Shown here one piece after another: positions 42,299 to 51,229 of a stretch of DNA of 64,000 bases. Origin of the DNA: Nocardioides sp. SYSU D00065 (GTDB taxonomy: Bacteria; Actinomycetota; Actinomycetes; Propionibacteriales; Nocardioidaceae); assembly GCF_017916425.1 (NCBI RefSeq), contig NZ_JAFMSX010000002.1, positions 924,413-988,412 of the forward strand. The letters are read 5' to 3'. The notes under the pieces are model-generated. The model saw nothing but the letters and a program-made list of their open reading frames with translations. It had not been told where the DNA came from and did no database searches. Numbering within the stretch: the first letter of the stretch is position 1; each line of letters starts with the position of its first letter. Position numbers and translations under genes: made by a program.

Positions 42299-43386
42299 GC
42301 GGCATGGACACGGCCTCGGCCAGGACCCGGCAGTGGCGCGGCGTGATCGAGGAGTACCGCGGCCTGCTCGACCTCCCCGAGGGCCTGCACGCGGTGACGC
42401 TCCGCGAGGGCGGCACGCCCCTCGTCCACTCCGAGTGGCTCTCCGGCCTCACCGGCGCCGAGGTGTGGCTCAAGGTCGAGGGTGACAACCCGACCGGGTC
42501 GTTCAAGGACCGCGGGATGACCGCCGCGATCTCGCACGCGCGGCACACCGGCGCCGAGGCGGTGGTCTGCGCCTCGACCGGCAACACGTCCGCGTCGATG
42601 GCGGCGTACGCCGCGAAGGCCGGGCTCAAGCCCCTCGTGCTGATCCCGGAGGGCAAGATCGCCGCCGGCAAGCTGGCGCAGGCGGTGGTGCACGGTGCCC
42701 AGGTGATCATGGTGCGCGGCAACTTCGACGACTGCCTCGCCATGGCGATCGGACTCTCCCGGGGATACGCCGTCGAGCTGGTGAACTCGGTCAACCCGGT
42801 GCGGCTGCAGGGCCAGAAGACCGCGGCGTTCGAGGTCGTCGACTTCCTCGGCGACGCCCCCGACCTGCACCTGCTGCCGGTCGGCAACGCGGGCAACATC
42901 TCCGCCTACTGGCTGGGCTACCAGCAGTACGCCGAGCTCGGCCGGGCCAGCAGGCGCCCGAGGATGCTCGGCTTCCAGGCCGAGGGCGCCGCGCCGTTGG
43001 TGACCGGCGAGCCGTTCCCCGATCCCGAGACCAAGGCGACGGCGATCCGCGTCGGCAACCCGGCCTCGTGGCACCTCGCCGAGCAGGCGGCCAAGGAGTC
43101 CGAGGGCGGCTTCGCGGCCCTGTCCGACGCGCAGATCCTGTCGGCCCAGCTCGAGCTCGCGCGCCACGACGGCGTCTTCGTCGAGCCTGCGTCGGCCGCC
43201 GGCGTCGCCGGTCTGCTGGCGGCGCTCGCGGCAGGCCAGACGTTCACCGGGGCCACGGTCGCGATCACGGTCACCGGGCACGGGCTCAAGGACACCGCCA
43301 CGGCGCTGGAGTCCTGCGGCGACCTGGTCGACACGGTCGTCGACGCCGACGTCGACGCCGCAGCGGCCGCCGCCGGGCTGGCCTGA
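42295..43386 (+). CDS. thrC: Threonine synthase
   Basis: Converts O-phosphohomoserine to threonine with PLP. The 363-residue protein has the PLP lysine in NPTGSFKDRGMT, the asparagine loop STGNTSASMAAYAAKAG, and the phosphate-binding VGNAGNISAYWLGY. It is of the short fold-type II class, the usual actinobacterial form. It starts inside hom's stop codon and ends two bases before thrB. Confidence 0.97.
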   Translation: MSGMDTASARTRQWRGVIEEYRGLLDLPEGLHAVTLREGGTPLVHSEWLSGLTGAEVWLKVEGDNPTGSFKDRGMTAAISHARHTGAEAVVCASTGNTSASMAAYAAKAGLKPLVLIPEGKIAAGKLAQAVVHGAQVIMVRGNFDDCLAMAIGLSRGYAVELVNSVNPVRLQGQKTAAFEVVDFLGDAPDLHLLPVGNAGNISAYWLGYQQYAELGRASRRPRMLGFQAEGAAPLVTGEPFPDPETKATAIRVGNPASWHLAEQAAKESEGGFAALSDAQILSAQLELARHDGVFVEPASAAGVAGLLAALAAGQTFTGATVAITVTGHGLKDTATALESCGDLVDTVVDADVDAAAAAAGLA

Positions 43387-43388
43387 GG

Positions 43389-44288
43389 ATGCCGACCTTC
43401 GTCGAGGGCCCGGCCCGGGTCACCGTCCCCGCGACCTCCGCGAACCTCGGGCCCGGCTTCGACTCCCTCGGGCTGGCCCTGTCGCTGCGCGACCAGCTCG
43501 AGGCCGAGGTGCGCGCCGACGGGTTGGTCGTCGAGGTGAGCGGCGCCGGTGCCGAGACGGTGCCCCGCGACGAGTCGCACCTGGTCGTGCGGGCCATGCG
43601 GGCCGCGTTCGACCTGATGGGGGAGCAGCCCCCGGGCCTGCGCCTGTCCTGCCGCAACGTGATCCCGCACGCGCGCGGGCTCGGCTCGTCCTCGGCGGCC
43701 ATCGTCGCCGGGGTGGTGCTCGCGCGCGCCCTCGTCGCGGGTGGTCAGCTGCTCGCCTCCGACGAGACGCTGCTCGACCTCGCCGCCGACCTCGAGGGGC
43801 ACCCGGACAACGTGGCACCCGCGTTCCTCGGCGGGTTCGTGATCTCCGGTCGCGAGGACGACCGCTGGTACGCCGTCCGCACCGGCGTCGACCCCCGCAT
43901 CACCGCGGTCGCCTTCGTGCCGCCCACCGGCGTCGAGACCTCGGTCGCCCGAGGTCTGCTGCCCGCGTCGGTGGGCCATGCCGACGCAGCGGCCAACGCC
44001 GGCCGGGCAGCCCTGCTCGTCGCCGCCCTGACCGGCCAGCCCGAGCACCTCCTGACGGCGACCCGCGACTGGTTGCACCAGGAGCAGCGCGAGCCGGCCA
44101 TGCCCGAGACGCTGGCGCTCGTACGCCGCCTCCGCGCCGACGGCGTACCCGCGGTCGTCTCGGGCGCCGGCCCCACGGTGCTGGCCTTCGGCACGGCCGA
44201 CACCTCGCAGCTCACCGCGTGCTGCCCCGACGGCTGGGTGTGTCACGACCTGGTGATCGAGGCGCACGGCGCGCGGCTGCTAACCTGA
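43389..44288 (+). CDS. thrB: Homoserine kinase
   Basis: GHMP kinase that makes O-phosphohomoserine for ThrC. The 299-residue protein shows VTVPATSANLGPGFDSLGLAL, the ATP-binding PHARGLGSSSAAIVAG, EGHPDNVAPAFLGGFV and the C-terminal VVSGAGPTVLAFG. Complete and ordinary. Last gene of the argS-thrB operon; rho follows after 117 bases, which hold only two copies of CCGCCTCGCAGG. Confidence 0.96.
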   Translation: MPTFVEGPARVTVPATSANLGPGFDSLGLALSLRDQLEAEVRADGLVVEVSGAGAETVPRDESHLVVRAMRAAFDLMGEQPPGLRLSCRNVIPHARGLGSSSAAIVAGVVLARALVAGGQLLASDETLLDLAADLEGHPDNVAPAFLGGFVISGREDDRWYAVRTGVDPRITAVAFVPPTGVETSVARGLLPASVGHADAAANAGRAALLVAALTGQPEHLLTATRDWLHQEQREPAMPETLALVRRLRADGVPAVVSGAGPTVLAFGTADTSQLTACCPDGWVCHDLVIEAHGARLLT

Positions 44289-44405
44289 CCGCGCGCCGTT
44301 CGGCGTACGGCCCGTCCCCGCTTCTGACCGAGTGGACGGGCGACCACCATCCGCCTCGCAGGGGCTCGTCCGCCTCGCAGGCGACGCGACGTGCGAAGGA
44401 CCCAC

Positions 44406-46241
44406 GTGACCGAGACTCCCGCCACCGCGGAGAACGCTGCCCCTGAGGCGACCGCGAAGAAGCCGGCCCGCAAGGCGAGCGGGCTCAGCTCGATGCTCCT
44501 CGCCGACCTCAAGTCGATGGCTGCCGGGCTCGGCATCCCCGGCGCCGGGTCGATGAAGAAGGCACAGCTCGTGGACGCCATCAAGAGCGCCCAGTCCGGC
44601 GGCGCCCGCGGCGAGCGGCCGACGAACGACAGGGTCGAGAAGGCTGAGCGGACCGAGCAGGCCCCGAGCGACCAGCCCCCGGCACAGCAGCCGGCGCCCG
44701 CGGAGGAGTCAACCCCGGCCACCCGGACGACCGTGCGCACCCGCACCCGCAAGCAGCGACAGGCGGAGGCGGCGGGCGAGCAGCCGCAGCAGGACAGGCA
44801 GGACCGCCAGCAGGGTTCACGCCAGCGCCAGGGCGACGAGCCGTCGCAGGGGCACCAGGACAAGCAGGACCGCCAGGACAAGCATGACCGCCAGGACAAG
44901 CAGGACCGCCAGGACAAGCAGGACCGCCAGGACCGGGACCAGCAGAAGGGCCAGGGGCAGAAGCAGGGGGGCAAGCAGTCCCAGGCGCAGCAGTCCCAGC
45001 AGTCCCAGCAGGCTCAGGCGCAGCAGTCCGCATCGCAACAGGCTCAGGCGCAGCAGCTGGAGGACGACGAGGACGGGGAGGGCGGCAGCCGCCGCAACCG
45101 TCGTCGGCGCGGGCGCGACCGCACGGTGGTGCGCAGCGGCAGCCGCAACGAGCCGGACACCACGATCCTCGAGGACGACGTGCTGGTGCCCGCGGCCGGC
45201 ATCCTCGACGTGCTCGACAACTGCGCGTTCGTGCGCACCTCGGGCTACCTGCCCGGACCGGAGGACGTCTACCTGTCGCTGTCGATGGTCCGCAAGTACC
45301 ACCTGCGCCGCGGGGACGCCGTCGTCGGCCAGGTCCGCCAGCCGCGCGAGGGCGAGCGCCGGGAGAAGTTCAACCCGATGGTGCGCATCGACAGCGTCAA
45401 CGGCACCGAGGCCGAGGGTGCCAAGGAGCGCCCGGAGTTCGCCGACGCGGTCCCGGTGCACCCGCACCAGCGCCTGCGCCTGGCCACCGACGACAACCCG
45501 ATCGGCCGGGTCGTCGACATCGCCGCCCCGGTCGGCAAGGGCCAGCGTGGCCTGATCCTGGCCCCGCCCCGCACCGGGGCCACCACGCTGCTGCAGTCGG
45601 TCGCCCGGTCGGTGACGACCAACAATCCCGAGTGCCACGTGATGGTGGTGCTCGTCGACACGCGGCCCGAGGAGGTCACCGACTTCCAGCGTGCGGTCAA
45701 GGGCGAGGTCGTCGCCTCGACCTTCGACCGCCAGCCGGGCGACCACACCCTCGTCGCCGAGCTGGCGATCGAGCGTGCGAAGCGGCTGGTCGAGCTCGGC
45801 CACGACGTCGTGGTGCTCCTGGACTCGCTCACGCGGCTCGGCCGCGCCTACAACCTCGCCGCCCCGGCCAACGGTCGCGTGCTCGGTGGCGTCGTCGACG
45901 CCTCCGCGGTGCACCCGACCAAGGAGTTCTTCGGTGCCGCGCGCAAGATCGAGGACGGCGGCTCGCTGACGATCCTCGCGACCGTCACCGTCGGCACGGG
46001 GTCCGCCACCGACGAGTTCTTCCTCGAGGAGCTCGCCGGCACCGCCAACCTCGAGCTGGTGCTCAGCGCCGACCGTGCCGCGCGCGGCATCGTCCCCGCG
46101 ATCGACGTCGCCGCGTCGGGCACCCGGCACGAGGAGAAGCTGCTCGCGCCGGCCGAGGGGGCGGTCGTCGGTGACCTGCGCAAGCAGCTGGCCTCGGCGG
46201 ACTCGCCGCAGGCGGTCGCGAAGGTCTTCGGCTCCCGGTAG
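44406..46241 (+). CDS. rho: Transcription termination factor Rho with altered ATPase site
   Basis: Rho is normally a hexameric RNA helicase that ends transcription. The 611-residue protein has the Rho N-domain (about 17-60), a long Asp/Gln/Arg/Lys/Ala-rich insert (about 62-240), an intact cold-shock RNA-binding domain ([16 protein letters not shown]) and the ATPase core. In that core the P-loop reads APPRTGATT: the Walker A lysine is Ala392 and the preceding lysine Arg389. The catalytic Glu is Thr419 (VDTRPEEV), and Q-loop and later lysines are Ala534 and Ala544. Walker [12 protein letters not shown] and the arginine finger SGTRHEE are kept. ATP hydrolysis is therefore doubtful. AAGGA precedes the GTG. 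Confidence 0.92.
   Translation: MTETPATAENAAPEATAKKPARKASGLSSMLLADLKSMAAGLGIPGAGSMKKAQLVDAIKSAQSGGARGERPTNDRVEKAERTEQAPSDQPPAQQPAPAEESTPATRTTVRTRTRKQRQAEAAGEQPQQDRQDRQQGSRQRQGDEPSQGHQDKQDRQDKHDRQDKQDRQDKQDRQDRDQQKGQGQKQGGKQSQAQQSQQSQQAQAQQSASQQAQAQQLEDDEDGEGGSRRNRRRRGRDRTVVRSGSRNEPDTTILEDDVLVPAAGILDVLDNCAFVRTSGYLPGPEDVYLSLSMVRKYHLRRGDAVVGQVRQPREGERREKFNPMVRIDSVNGTEAEGAKERPEFADAVPVHPHQRLRLATDDNPIGRVVDIAAPVGKGQRGLILAPPRTGATTLLQSVARSVTTNNPECHVMVVLVDTRPEEVTDFQRAVKGEVVASTFDRQPGDHTLVAELAIERAKRLVELGHDVVVLLDSLTRLGRAYNLAAPANGRVLGGVVDASAVHPTKEFFGAARKIEDGGSLTILATVTVGTGSATDEFFLEELAGTANLELVLSADRAARGIVPAIDVAASGTRHEEKLLAPAEGAVVGDLRKQLASADSPQAVAKVFGSR
44859..44930 (+). repeat. 18-base tandem repeat in the rho insert
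   Basis: Four copies of an 18-base unit encoding Asp-Lys-Gln-Asp-Arg-Gln (one copy with His for Gln) in the disordered insert of Rho. Flanking sequence is Gln/Ala-rich with further degenerate repeats. Confidence 0.9.
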
Positions 46242-46303
46242 GGGCCGGTGGCGCTGCCGTCACGGCAGTCCGACCCGAGGGATCCATGGAGGGGTCCCCG
46301 GTC

Positions 46304-46330
46304 GGGAATCCAGCGATTGGCGCCGTTGTT
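46304..46330 (+). promoter_or_regulatory. SigR-type promoter upstream of rpmE
   Basis: GGGAAT (46304-46309), exactly 18 bases, then GTT (46328-46330), identical in form to the sigR promoter in this window. Transcription would start near 46338, about 80 bases before rpmE. In S. coelicolor rpmE is a reported SigR target. Confidence 0.75.
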
Positions 46331-46418
46331 CAGACCGGTGGCACACTTGTGCGCCGGTTCCGGTTCACGTCATCACGCGATCCACGCGGGCGACCCGGGA
46401 CAATTCGAGAGGACACCC

Positions 46419-46643
46419 ATGAAGAAGGACACGCACCCCGACTACGTCGAGACCGCCGTCACCTGCACCTGCGGCGCGTCGTTCACCACCCGCAGCACCG
46501 CGACCTCCGGCTCGATCCACGCCGACGTCTGCTCGCAGTGCCACCCGTTCTACACCGGCAAGCAGAAGATCCTCGACACCGGCGGCCGCGTCGCCCGCTT
46601 CGAGGCTCGCTACGCCAAGAAGGCCCCGGCCGACAAGAAGTAG
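46419..46643 (+). CDS. rpmE: 50S ribosomal protein bL31, zinc-binding form
   Basis: A 74-residue ribosomal protein. The zinc ligands of the C+ type are present: C16 and C18 (TCTCGASF) and C38 and C41 ([13 protein letters not shown]). Position between rho and prfA is the conserved actinobacterial one. GAGAGGA lies six bases before the ATG. The SigR-type promoter upstream implies induction by thiol stress, which would fit a zinc-releasing ribosomal protein. Confidence 0.97.
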   Translation: MKKDTHPDYVETAVTCTCGASFTTRSTATSGSIHADVCSQCHPFYTGKQKILDTGGRVARFEARYAKKAPADKK

Positions 46644-46652
46644 CTCGACCTC

Positions 46653-46690
46653 GGCGCCGGTCGCCCGCTCCGCGCGGGTGGCCGGCGCCT
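46653..46690 (+). terminator. Hairpin terminator after rpmE
   Basis: 16-base arms (46653-46668 and 46674-46689) with two imperfect pairs and a five-base loop, followed by TTGTCGTCTGT. Downstream, 46712-46785 holds short direct repeats (AGCCGCGACC twice, CCGGGCCAC-like units) before prfA. Confidence 0.75.
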
Positions 46691-46807
46691 TGTCGTCTGT
46701 CCGCGGGCCGGCCGAGCCGCGACCAGCCGCGACCACGCCGGGCCACCCCGGGCCACTCCGGGGCACGCCGGGCCACTCAGACCAGTCACACCAGGGAGCA
46801 CCGCACG

Positions 46808-47881
46808 ATGTTCGAGGCCGTCGAGGGCATGCGCGTTGAGCACGCTGAGCTCGAGCGACACCTGGCGCTGCCCGAGACGCACGCCGACCAGCGCCTGGCC
46901 AAGCAGCTCAACCAGAGGTACGCCGAGCTGACCGCCGTCGTCACCACGTGGCAGGAGTGGCACCGGCTCGGCGACGACCTCGAGGCCGCCCGGGAGCTGG
47001 CCGGCGACGACGCGGCGTTCGCGCGCGAGGCCGAGGAGCTGGCCGCACGCCGCGAGGCGGCGGAGGAGCGGCTGCGCCGGCTGCTGGTGCCCCGCGACCC
47101 CGCCGACGGCAAGGACGCCCTGCTCGAGATCAAGTCGGGGGAGGGCGGTGAGGAGTCGGCGCTGTTCGCCGGCGACCTGCTGCGGATGTACTCCCGCTAC
47201 GCCGAGGCTCGCGGGTGGGGCGTGGAGATCCTCGACGCGACCGAGTCCGACCTCGGCGGGTTCAAGTCCGTCACCGCGGCCGTGAAGGCCCGCGGCACCG
47301 TCGAGCCCGGCCAGGCGCCGTACGCCCTGCTGAAGTTCGAGGGCGGCGTGCACCGCGTGCAGCGGGTGCCGGTGACGGAGTCCCAGGGCCGGGTGCACAC
47401 CTCCGCGGCCGGCGTGCTGGTGATGCCCGAGGCGGAGCAGGTGGACGTCACGATCGACGACAACGACCTGCGCATCGACGTGTTCCGCTCCAGCGGCCCC
47501 GGAGGCCAGAGCGTCAACACCACCGACTCGGCGGTGCGGATCACCCACCTGCCCACCGGCATCGTGGTGAGCTGCCAGAACGAGAAGAGCCAGCTGCAGA
47601 ACAAGGAGCAGGCGATGCGCATCCTGCGCGCCCGGCTGCTGCAGGCGGCGCAGGACGCCGCCGACGCCGAGGCGAGCCAGGCTCGCCGGTCGCAGGTGCG
47701 CACGGTGGACCGCTCCGAGCGCATCCGCACCTACAACTACCCCGAGAACCGCATCTCCGACCACCGCACCGGCTACAAGTCCTACAACCTCGACCAGGTG
47801 CTCGACGGCGACCTCCAGCCGGTGCTCGACTCCTGCGTCGAGGCCGACATGGCAGGCCGGCTCGCGGCGCTGGAGTCCTGA
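46808..47881 (+). CDS. prfA: Peptide chain release factor 1
   Basis: Recognises UAA and UAG and triggers peptide release. The 357-residue protein has the GGQ loop in [20 protein letters not shown] (methylated by PrmC, encoded next), the stop-codon reading PVT tripeptide of RF1 in [15 protein letters not shown], and [21 protein letters not shown]. Ordinary. It is directly followed by prmC with no gap. Confidence 0.97.
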   Translation: MFEAVEGMRVEHAELERHLALPETHADQRLAKQLNQRYAELTAVVTTWQEWHRLGDDLEAARELAGDDAAFAREAEELAARREAAEERLRRLLVPRDPADGKDALLEIKSGEGGEESALFAGDLLRMYSRYAEARGWGVEILDATESDLGGFKSVTAAVKARGTVEPGQAPYALLKFEGGVHRVQRVPVTESQGRVHTSAAGVLVMPEAEQVDVTIDDNDLRIDVFRSSGPGGQSVNTTDSAVRITHLPTGIVVSCQNEKSQLQNKEQAMRILRARLLQAAQDAADAEASQARRSQVRTVDRSERIRTYNYPENRISDHRTGYKSYNLDQVLDGDLQPVLDSCVEADMAGRLAALES

Positions 47882-48721
47882 GTGCGCGCCAGTGCGGCGC
47901 GTCGCGCCGGCGCGGCCCTCCTCCGGGAGGCCGGCGTCGCCTCGCCGGAGCGTGACGCCGACCTGCTCCTCGCCCACGTCCTCGACGTGGCGTTGGGCCG
48001 GTTGCCGCTCGTCGACGAGCTCTCCGGCGACGCCCGAGAGCGCTACGACGCGCTGCTGGCGCGCCGTGCCGCCCGCGAGCCGCTGCAGCACCTGACCGGC
48101 ACGGCCGCGTTCCGCCACGTCGAGCTGGCTGTAGGCCCCGGTGTCTTCGTCCCGCGGCCGGAGACCGAGCTGCTGGCGGGATGGGCGATCGAGCAGGCGC
48201 TGGCCCTGCACGCACCCGTCGTCGTCGACCTCTGCACGGGCTCGGGCGCCATCGCCAAGGCCGTCGCCGACGAGGTCCCGGGTGCCCAGGTGCACGCCGT
48301 GGAGCTCGACGAGGGCGCCCTCGCGTGGGCCGAGCGCAACCTGGCCGGCACGGGCGTCGACCTGCGCGACGGCGACCTCGCCACGGCCTTCGACGACCTG
48401 CGCGGTGCCGTCGACGTGGTGGTCTGCAATCCGCCCTACATCCCGCTGGAGGCGTGGGAGTCGGTCGCCGCCGAGGCCCGCGACCACGACCCCCACCTCG
48501 CGCTGTTCTCCGGGCAGGACGGCCTCGACGCGATCCGGGTGCTCGAGCAGCGCGCCGCGGTCCTCCTGCGGCCCGGGGGAGTGGTCGGTGCCGAGCACGC
48601 CGACGTGCAGGGGGAGTCCGCTCCGGCCGTGTTCGCTGCGTCGGGGCGCTGGCGCGAGGTCGCCGACCACCGCGACCTCGCGGGTCGAGCGCGGTACCTG
48701 ACGGCGCGACTGGCACGATGA
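47882..48721 (+). CDS. prmC: Release factor glutamine methyltransferase
   Basis: Methylates the glutamine of the GGQ motif in release factors using S-adenosylmethionine. The 279-residue protein has an N-terminal helical domain, the linker FVPRPETELLAGW, the SAM-binding VVDLCTGSGAIAKAVA and the active-site VVCNPPYIPLEAW. The GTG begins one base after the prfA stop; the end overlaps tsaC by four bases (ATGA). Confidence 0.96.
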   Translation: MRASAARRAGAALLREAGVASPERDADLLLAHVLDVALGRLPLVDELSGDARERYDALLARRAAREPLQHLTGTAAFRHVELAVGPGVFVPRPETELLAGWAIEQALALHAPVVVDLCTGSGAIAKAVADEVPGAQVHAVELDEGALAWAERNLAGTGVDLRDGDLATAFDDLRGAVDVVVCNPPYIPLEAWESVAAEARDHDPHLALFSGQDGLDAIRVLEQRAAVLLRPGGVVGAEHADVQGESAPAVFAASGRWREVADHRDLAGRARYLTARLAR

Positions 48722-49383
48722 GCGTCGTGGACAGGCATGCGACCTCGACGGAGGAGGAGCGGGAGGCGGCAGTGACCGCCGCCGCCGGCGCCGTACGGCG
48801 TGGAGAGCTGGTGGTCATCCCGACCGACACCGTCTACGGCATCGCCGCGGACGCGTTCTCCCACGACGCCGTACGACGGCTGCTGGAGGCCAAGGGACGC
48901 GGCCGAGACATGCCGCCGCCGGTGCTCGTGTCGGCCGCCACCACCCTCGACGCGCTCGCCGAGGGCGTCCCCCCGTGGGCACGCACGCTCGTCGAGCGGT
49001 TCTGGCCGGGCCCGCTCACCCTGGTGTGCCGCCAGCAGCCCTCGCTGATGTGGGACCTGGGGGAGACCCGCGGCACCGTCGCGGTCCGGATGCCCGACGA
49101 CGAGGTGGCGCTCGCCGTCCTCGAGCGCACCGGCCCGTTGGCCGTGAGCTCCGCCAACACCACGGGACGCCCCGCCGCCACCGACGTCGACGCGGCCGTC
49201 GCCATGCTCGGCGACGCCGTCGCCGTGGTCGTGGACGGCGGCACCTCCCCGGGCGGCGAGGCCTCGACGATCGTCGACGTCACCGTGCCCGAGGGGCGGG
49301 TCCTGCGACTGGGCGCGCTGTCCCTCGAGGAGCTCAACGCGGCCCTCGAGGACCACGGCGTCGTGCTCGCGGACCAGGGCTAG
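48718..49383 (+). CDS. tsaC: Threonylcarbamoyl-AMP synthase (Sua5/YrdC)
   Basis: Makes threonylcarbamoyl-AMP for the t6A37 modification of ANN-decoding tRNAs. The 221-residue protein contains the YrdC domain: VVIPTDTVYGIAADAF, the KGRGRDMPPPVLVS nucleotide-binding loop, FWPGPLTLV, TVAVRMPDDEVAL and VSSANTTGRPA. It is the short form without the Sua5 C-terminal domain. KGR-x-x-x-MPPPV differs slightly from the common KGRPxxxPL, as in some actinobacteria. Confidence 0.94.
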   Translation: MSVVDRHATSTEEEREAAVTAAAGAVRRGELVVIPTDTVYGIAADAFSHDAVRRLLEAKGRGRDMPPPVLVSAATTLDALAEGVPPWARTLVERFWPGPLTLVCRQQPSLMWDLGETRGTVAVRMPDDEVALAVLERTGPLAVSSANTTGRPAATDVDAAVAMLGDAVAVVVDGGTSPGGEASTIVDVTVPEGRVLRLGALSLEELNAALEDHGVVLADQG

Positions 49384-49388
49384 GACTG

Positions 49389-50618
49389 ATGCGGGAGTAC
49401 CTCCTCGTCTTCCTCGTCGCCCTGTCGGTGACGTACCTGCTCACCGTTCTCGCCCGGGAGTTCGCCCTGCGGACGGGAGCGGTGGCGCAGGTCCGCGACC
49501 GGGACGTGCACGCCGAGCCGATCCCCTACCTCGGCGGGCTGGCGATGCTCGGCGGTCTGTGCGCGGCGTACGTCGTGGCTCGTGAGCTGCCGTTCCTCGG
49601 CCTGCGCAGCGAGGGCTTCGTGTTCAAGGACGCCGGCGTGGTGCTGCTGGCCGGCGCGCTGGTGTGCGCCGTCGGGGTCATCGACGACATCTTCGACCTG
49701 GATGCCCTGACCAAGCTCGGCGGCCAGGTGCTCGCCGCGGGCCTGCTGGTCGCGCTCGGCGTGCGGTTCTACTACTTCCCGGGCGCCGACGGCACCCAGT
49801 TCGCCCTCGACGACGCCCAGAGCGCGCTGCTGACCCTGCTCGTGGTCATCGGCACGATGAACGCGGTCAACTTCGTCGACGGGCTCGACGGGCTGGCCGC
49901 GGGGGTGGTCGGCATCGGGGCGGCCGCGTTCTTCCTCTACTGCTACACGCTCGCCGACCAGAACAACCTGACTCTCGCCACCACCGGCGCGCTGCTCAGC
50001 GCGGCGCTCGCGGGTGCCTGCGCCGGGTTCCTGCCCCACAACTTCCACCCGGCCCGGCTCTTCATGGGCGACTCCGGGTCGATGCTCATCGGGCTGGTCC
50101 TCTCGGCGAGCGCCCTGACCCTCACCGGGCAGTTCTTCGGCATGCCGAGCACGGAGGGCAACAGCCTGTTCGTCACGGTCCTGCCGGTGCTGCTGCCGAT
50201 CGCGCTGCTCATGGTGCCGATGGCCGACCTCGTGCTGGCGGTCGTACGCCGCACGCGGGCGGGCCGCTCGCCGATGAGCGCGGACAAGCAGCACCTCCAC
50301 CACCGTCTGCTCGAGATCGGCCACTCCCAGCGCCGGGCGGTGCTGATCATGTGGATGTGGGCCTTCACCATCGCGACGGGCGCGGTGATCGTGAGCCTGT
50401 TCGATGACCCGTGGGTGTGGTGGAGCCTGGGGTCGATGCTGGCGCTGACGATCGCCTTGACGTTCGTGCTGCCCAAGCTGCACCGCCCCCGCAAGACCGG
50501 CCTGGGTGACACCGGACTGCCCGAGAACGCCGCGGTGGAGGGGCGCAGCGACCGGAGCGACGACGACCCCGCGGGCTCGGAAGCGGTCGCCGCCCCGCCG
50601 GGGGAGAGCCACCCCTGA
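49389..50618 (+). CDS. wecA: Undecaprenyl/decaprenyl-phosphate GlcNAc-1-phosphate transferase (WecA type)
   Basis: Transfers GlcNAc-1-phosphate to polyprenyl phosphate, the first step of lipid-linked wall polymer synthesis. The 409-residue membrane protein has about eleven helices with the MraY/WecA signatures IPYLGGLAM, AVGVIDDIFDLDALTKL, AVNFVDGLDGLAAG, NFHPARLFMGDSGS and the cytoplasmic ADKQHLHHRLLEIGHSQRRAV. Position before the atp operon matches Rv1302 of M. tuberculosis. The acidic 45-residue C-terminal tail is not catalytic. Confidence 0.93.
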   Translation: MREYLLVFLVALSVTYLLTVLAREFALRTGAVAQVRDRDVHAEPIPYLGGLAMLGGLCAAYVVARELPFLGLRSEGFVFKDAGVVLLAGALVCAVGVIDDIFDLDALTKLGGQVLAAGLLVALGVRFYYFPGADGTQFALDDAQSALLTLLVVIGTMNAVNFVDGLDGLAAGVVGIGAAAFFLYCYTLADQNNLTLATTGALLSAALAGACAGFLPHNFHPARLFMGDSGSMLIGLVLSASALTLTGQFFGMPSTEGNSLFVTVLPVLLPIALLMVPMADLVLAVVRRTRAGRSPMSADKQHLHHRLLEIGHSQRRAVLIMWMWAFTIATGAVIVSLFDDPWVWWSLGSMLALTIALTFVLPKLHRPRKTGLGDTGLPENAAVEGRSDRSDDDPAGSEAVAAPPGESHP

Positions 50619-50625
50619 CCCGGAT

Positions 50626-50661
50626 TTGCCACCCGTGCGGGACCTTGTGATAGTTTTCACG
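50626..50661 (+). promoter_or_regulatory. Candidate promoter and CRP-type site before the atp genes
   Basis: TGTGA-TAGTTT-TCACG (50646-50661) matches the CRP/FNR-family consensus TGTGA-N6-TCACA at nine of ten defined positions. TAGTTT inside it could serve as a -10, with TTGCCA (50626-50631) 19 bases upstream. A regulator bound here would occlude the promoter. Confidence 0.55.
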
Positions 50662-50728
50662 AGCCACCCGGCCCCCTTCGGCACGTGGTGCGATGCACTG
50701 ATTGCCCCCCACAGAAACGGCCGCCGCG

Positions 50729-51199
50729 ATGACGACCGAGACCACGCAGCACCGCCGGGACACCGCCCTCGGCGTGTTGCTGGCGGCAGCGCTGGGGGCC
50801 GTGCCGGTGGGGATCGCGACGGCGCTGGTCGGTGGCGTGGTGGATGGCCGCCCCGGTGCGCTCGGCGCGGCGATGGGCGCCGGACTGGCCCTGACCGTGC
50901 TGGCCAGCGGATCCTTCGCCGTCCACGTGGTCGCCCGGCTGATGCCGAGCGCCTCCCTGCTCGTCGCGCTGCTGACCTACGGCCTCCAGCTCACGGTTCT
51001 GACCGGTGCGCTGGCGTCGTTCGACCGCTCCGGCGCGCTCGGTGACGAGCTCGCGGCGGGATGGCTCGCTGCAGGTGTCGTCGCCGTCACGGCGGCCTGG
51101 ACCGTCGGTCAGATCATCCTCGGCGCGCGGGACCGCGTGCTGCTCTACGACCTGCCCGAGCCGGCGTCGCCCAACAGCCACGAGGCGGGTGCCAGGTGA
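50729..51199 (+). CDS. AtpI-like membrane protein upstream of the ATP synthase
   Basis: A 156-residue protein with four predicted helices (about 13-35, 42-62, 70-92 and 105-125). Position and topology match the AtpI (ATP synthase protein I)-type gene that precedes atpB in actinobacteria (Rv1303/SCO5366), thought to help assemble the c-ring or supply magnesium. The ATG at 50729 lacks a good ribosome-binding site; a TTG at 50702 is an alternative. Start uncertain, function by context. Confidence 0.72.
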   Translation: MTTETTQHRRDTALGVLLAAALGAVPVGIATALVGGVVDGRPGALGAAMGAGLALTVLASGSFAVHVVARLMPSASLLVALLTYGLQLTVLTGALASFDRSGALGDELAAGWLAAGVVAVTAAWTVGQIILGARDRVLLYDLPEPASPNSHEAGAR

Positions 51200-51229
51200 C
51201 CAGCCACGACTGCTATTGTCCGGTGCGCG

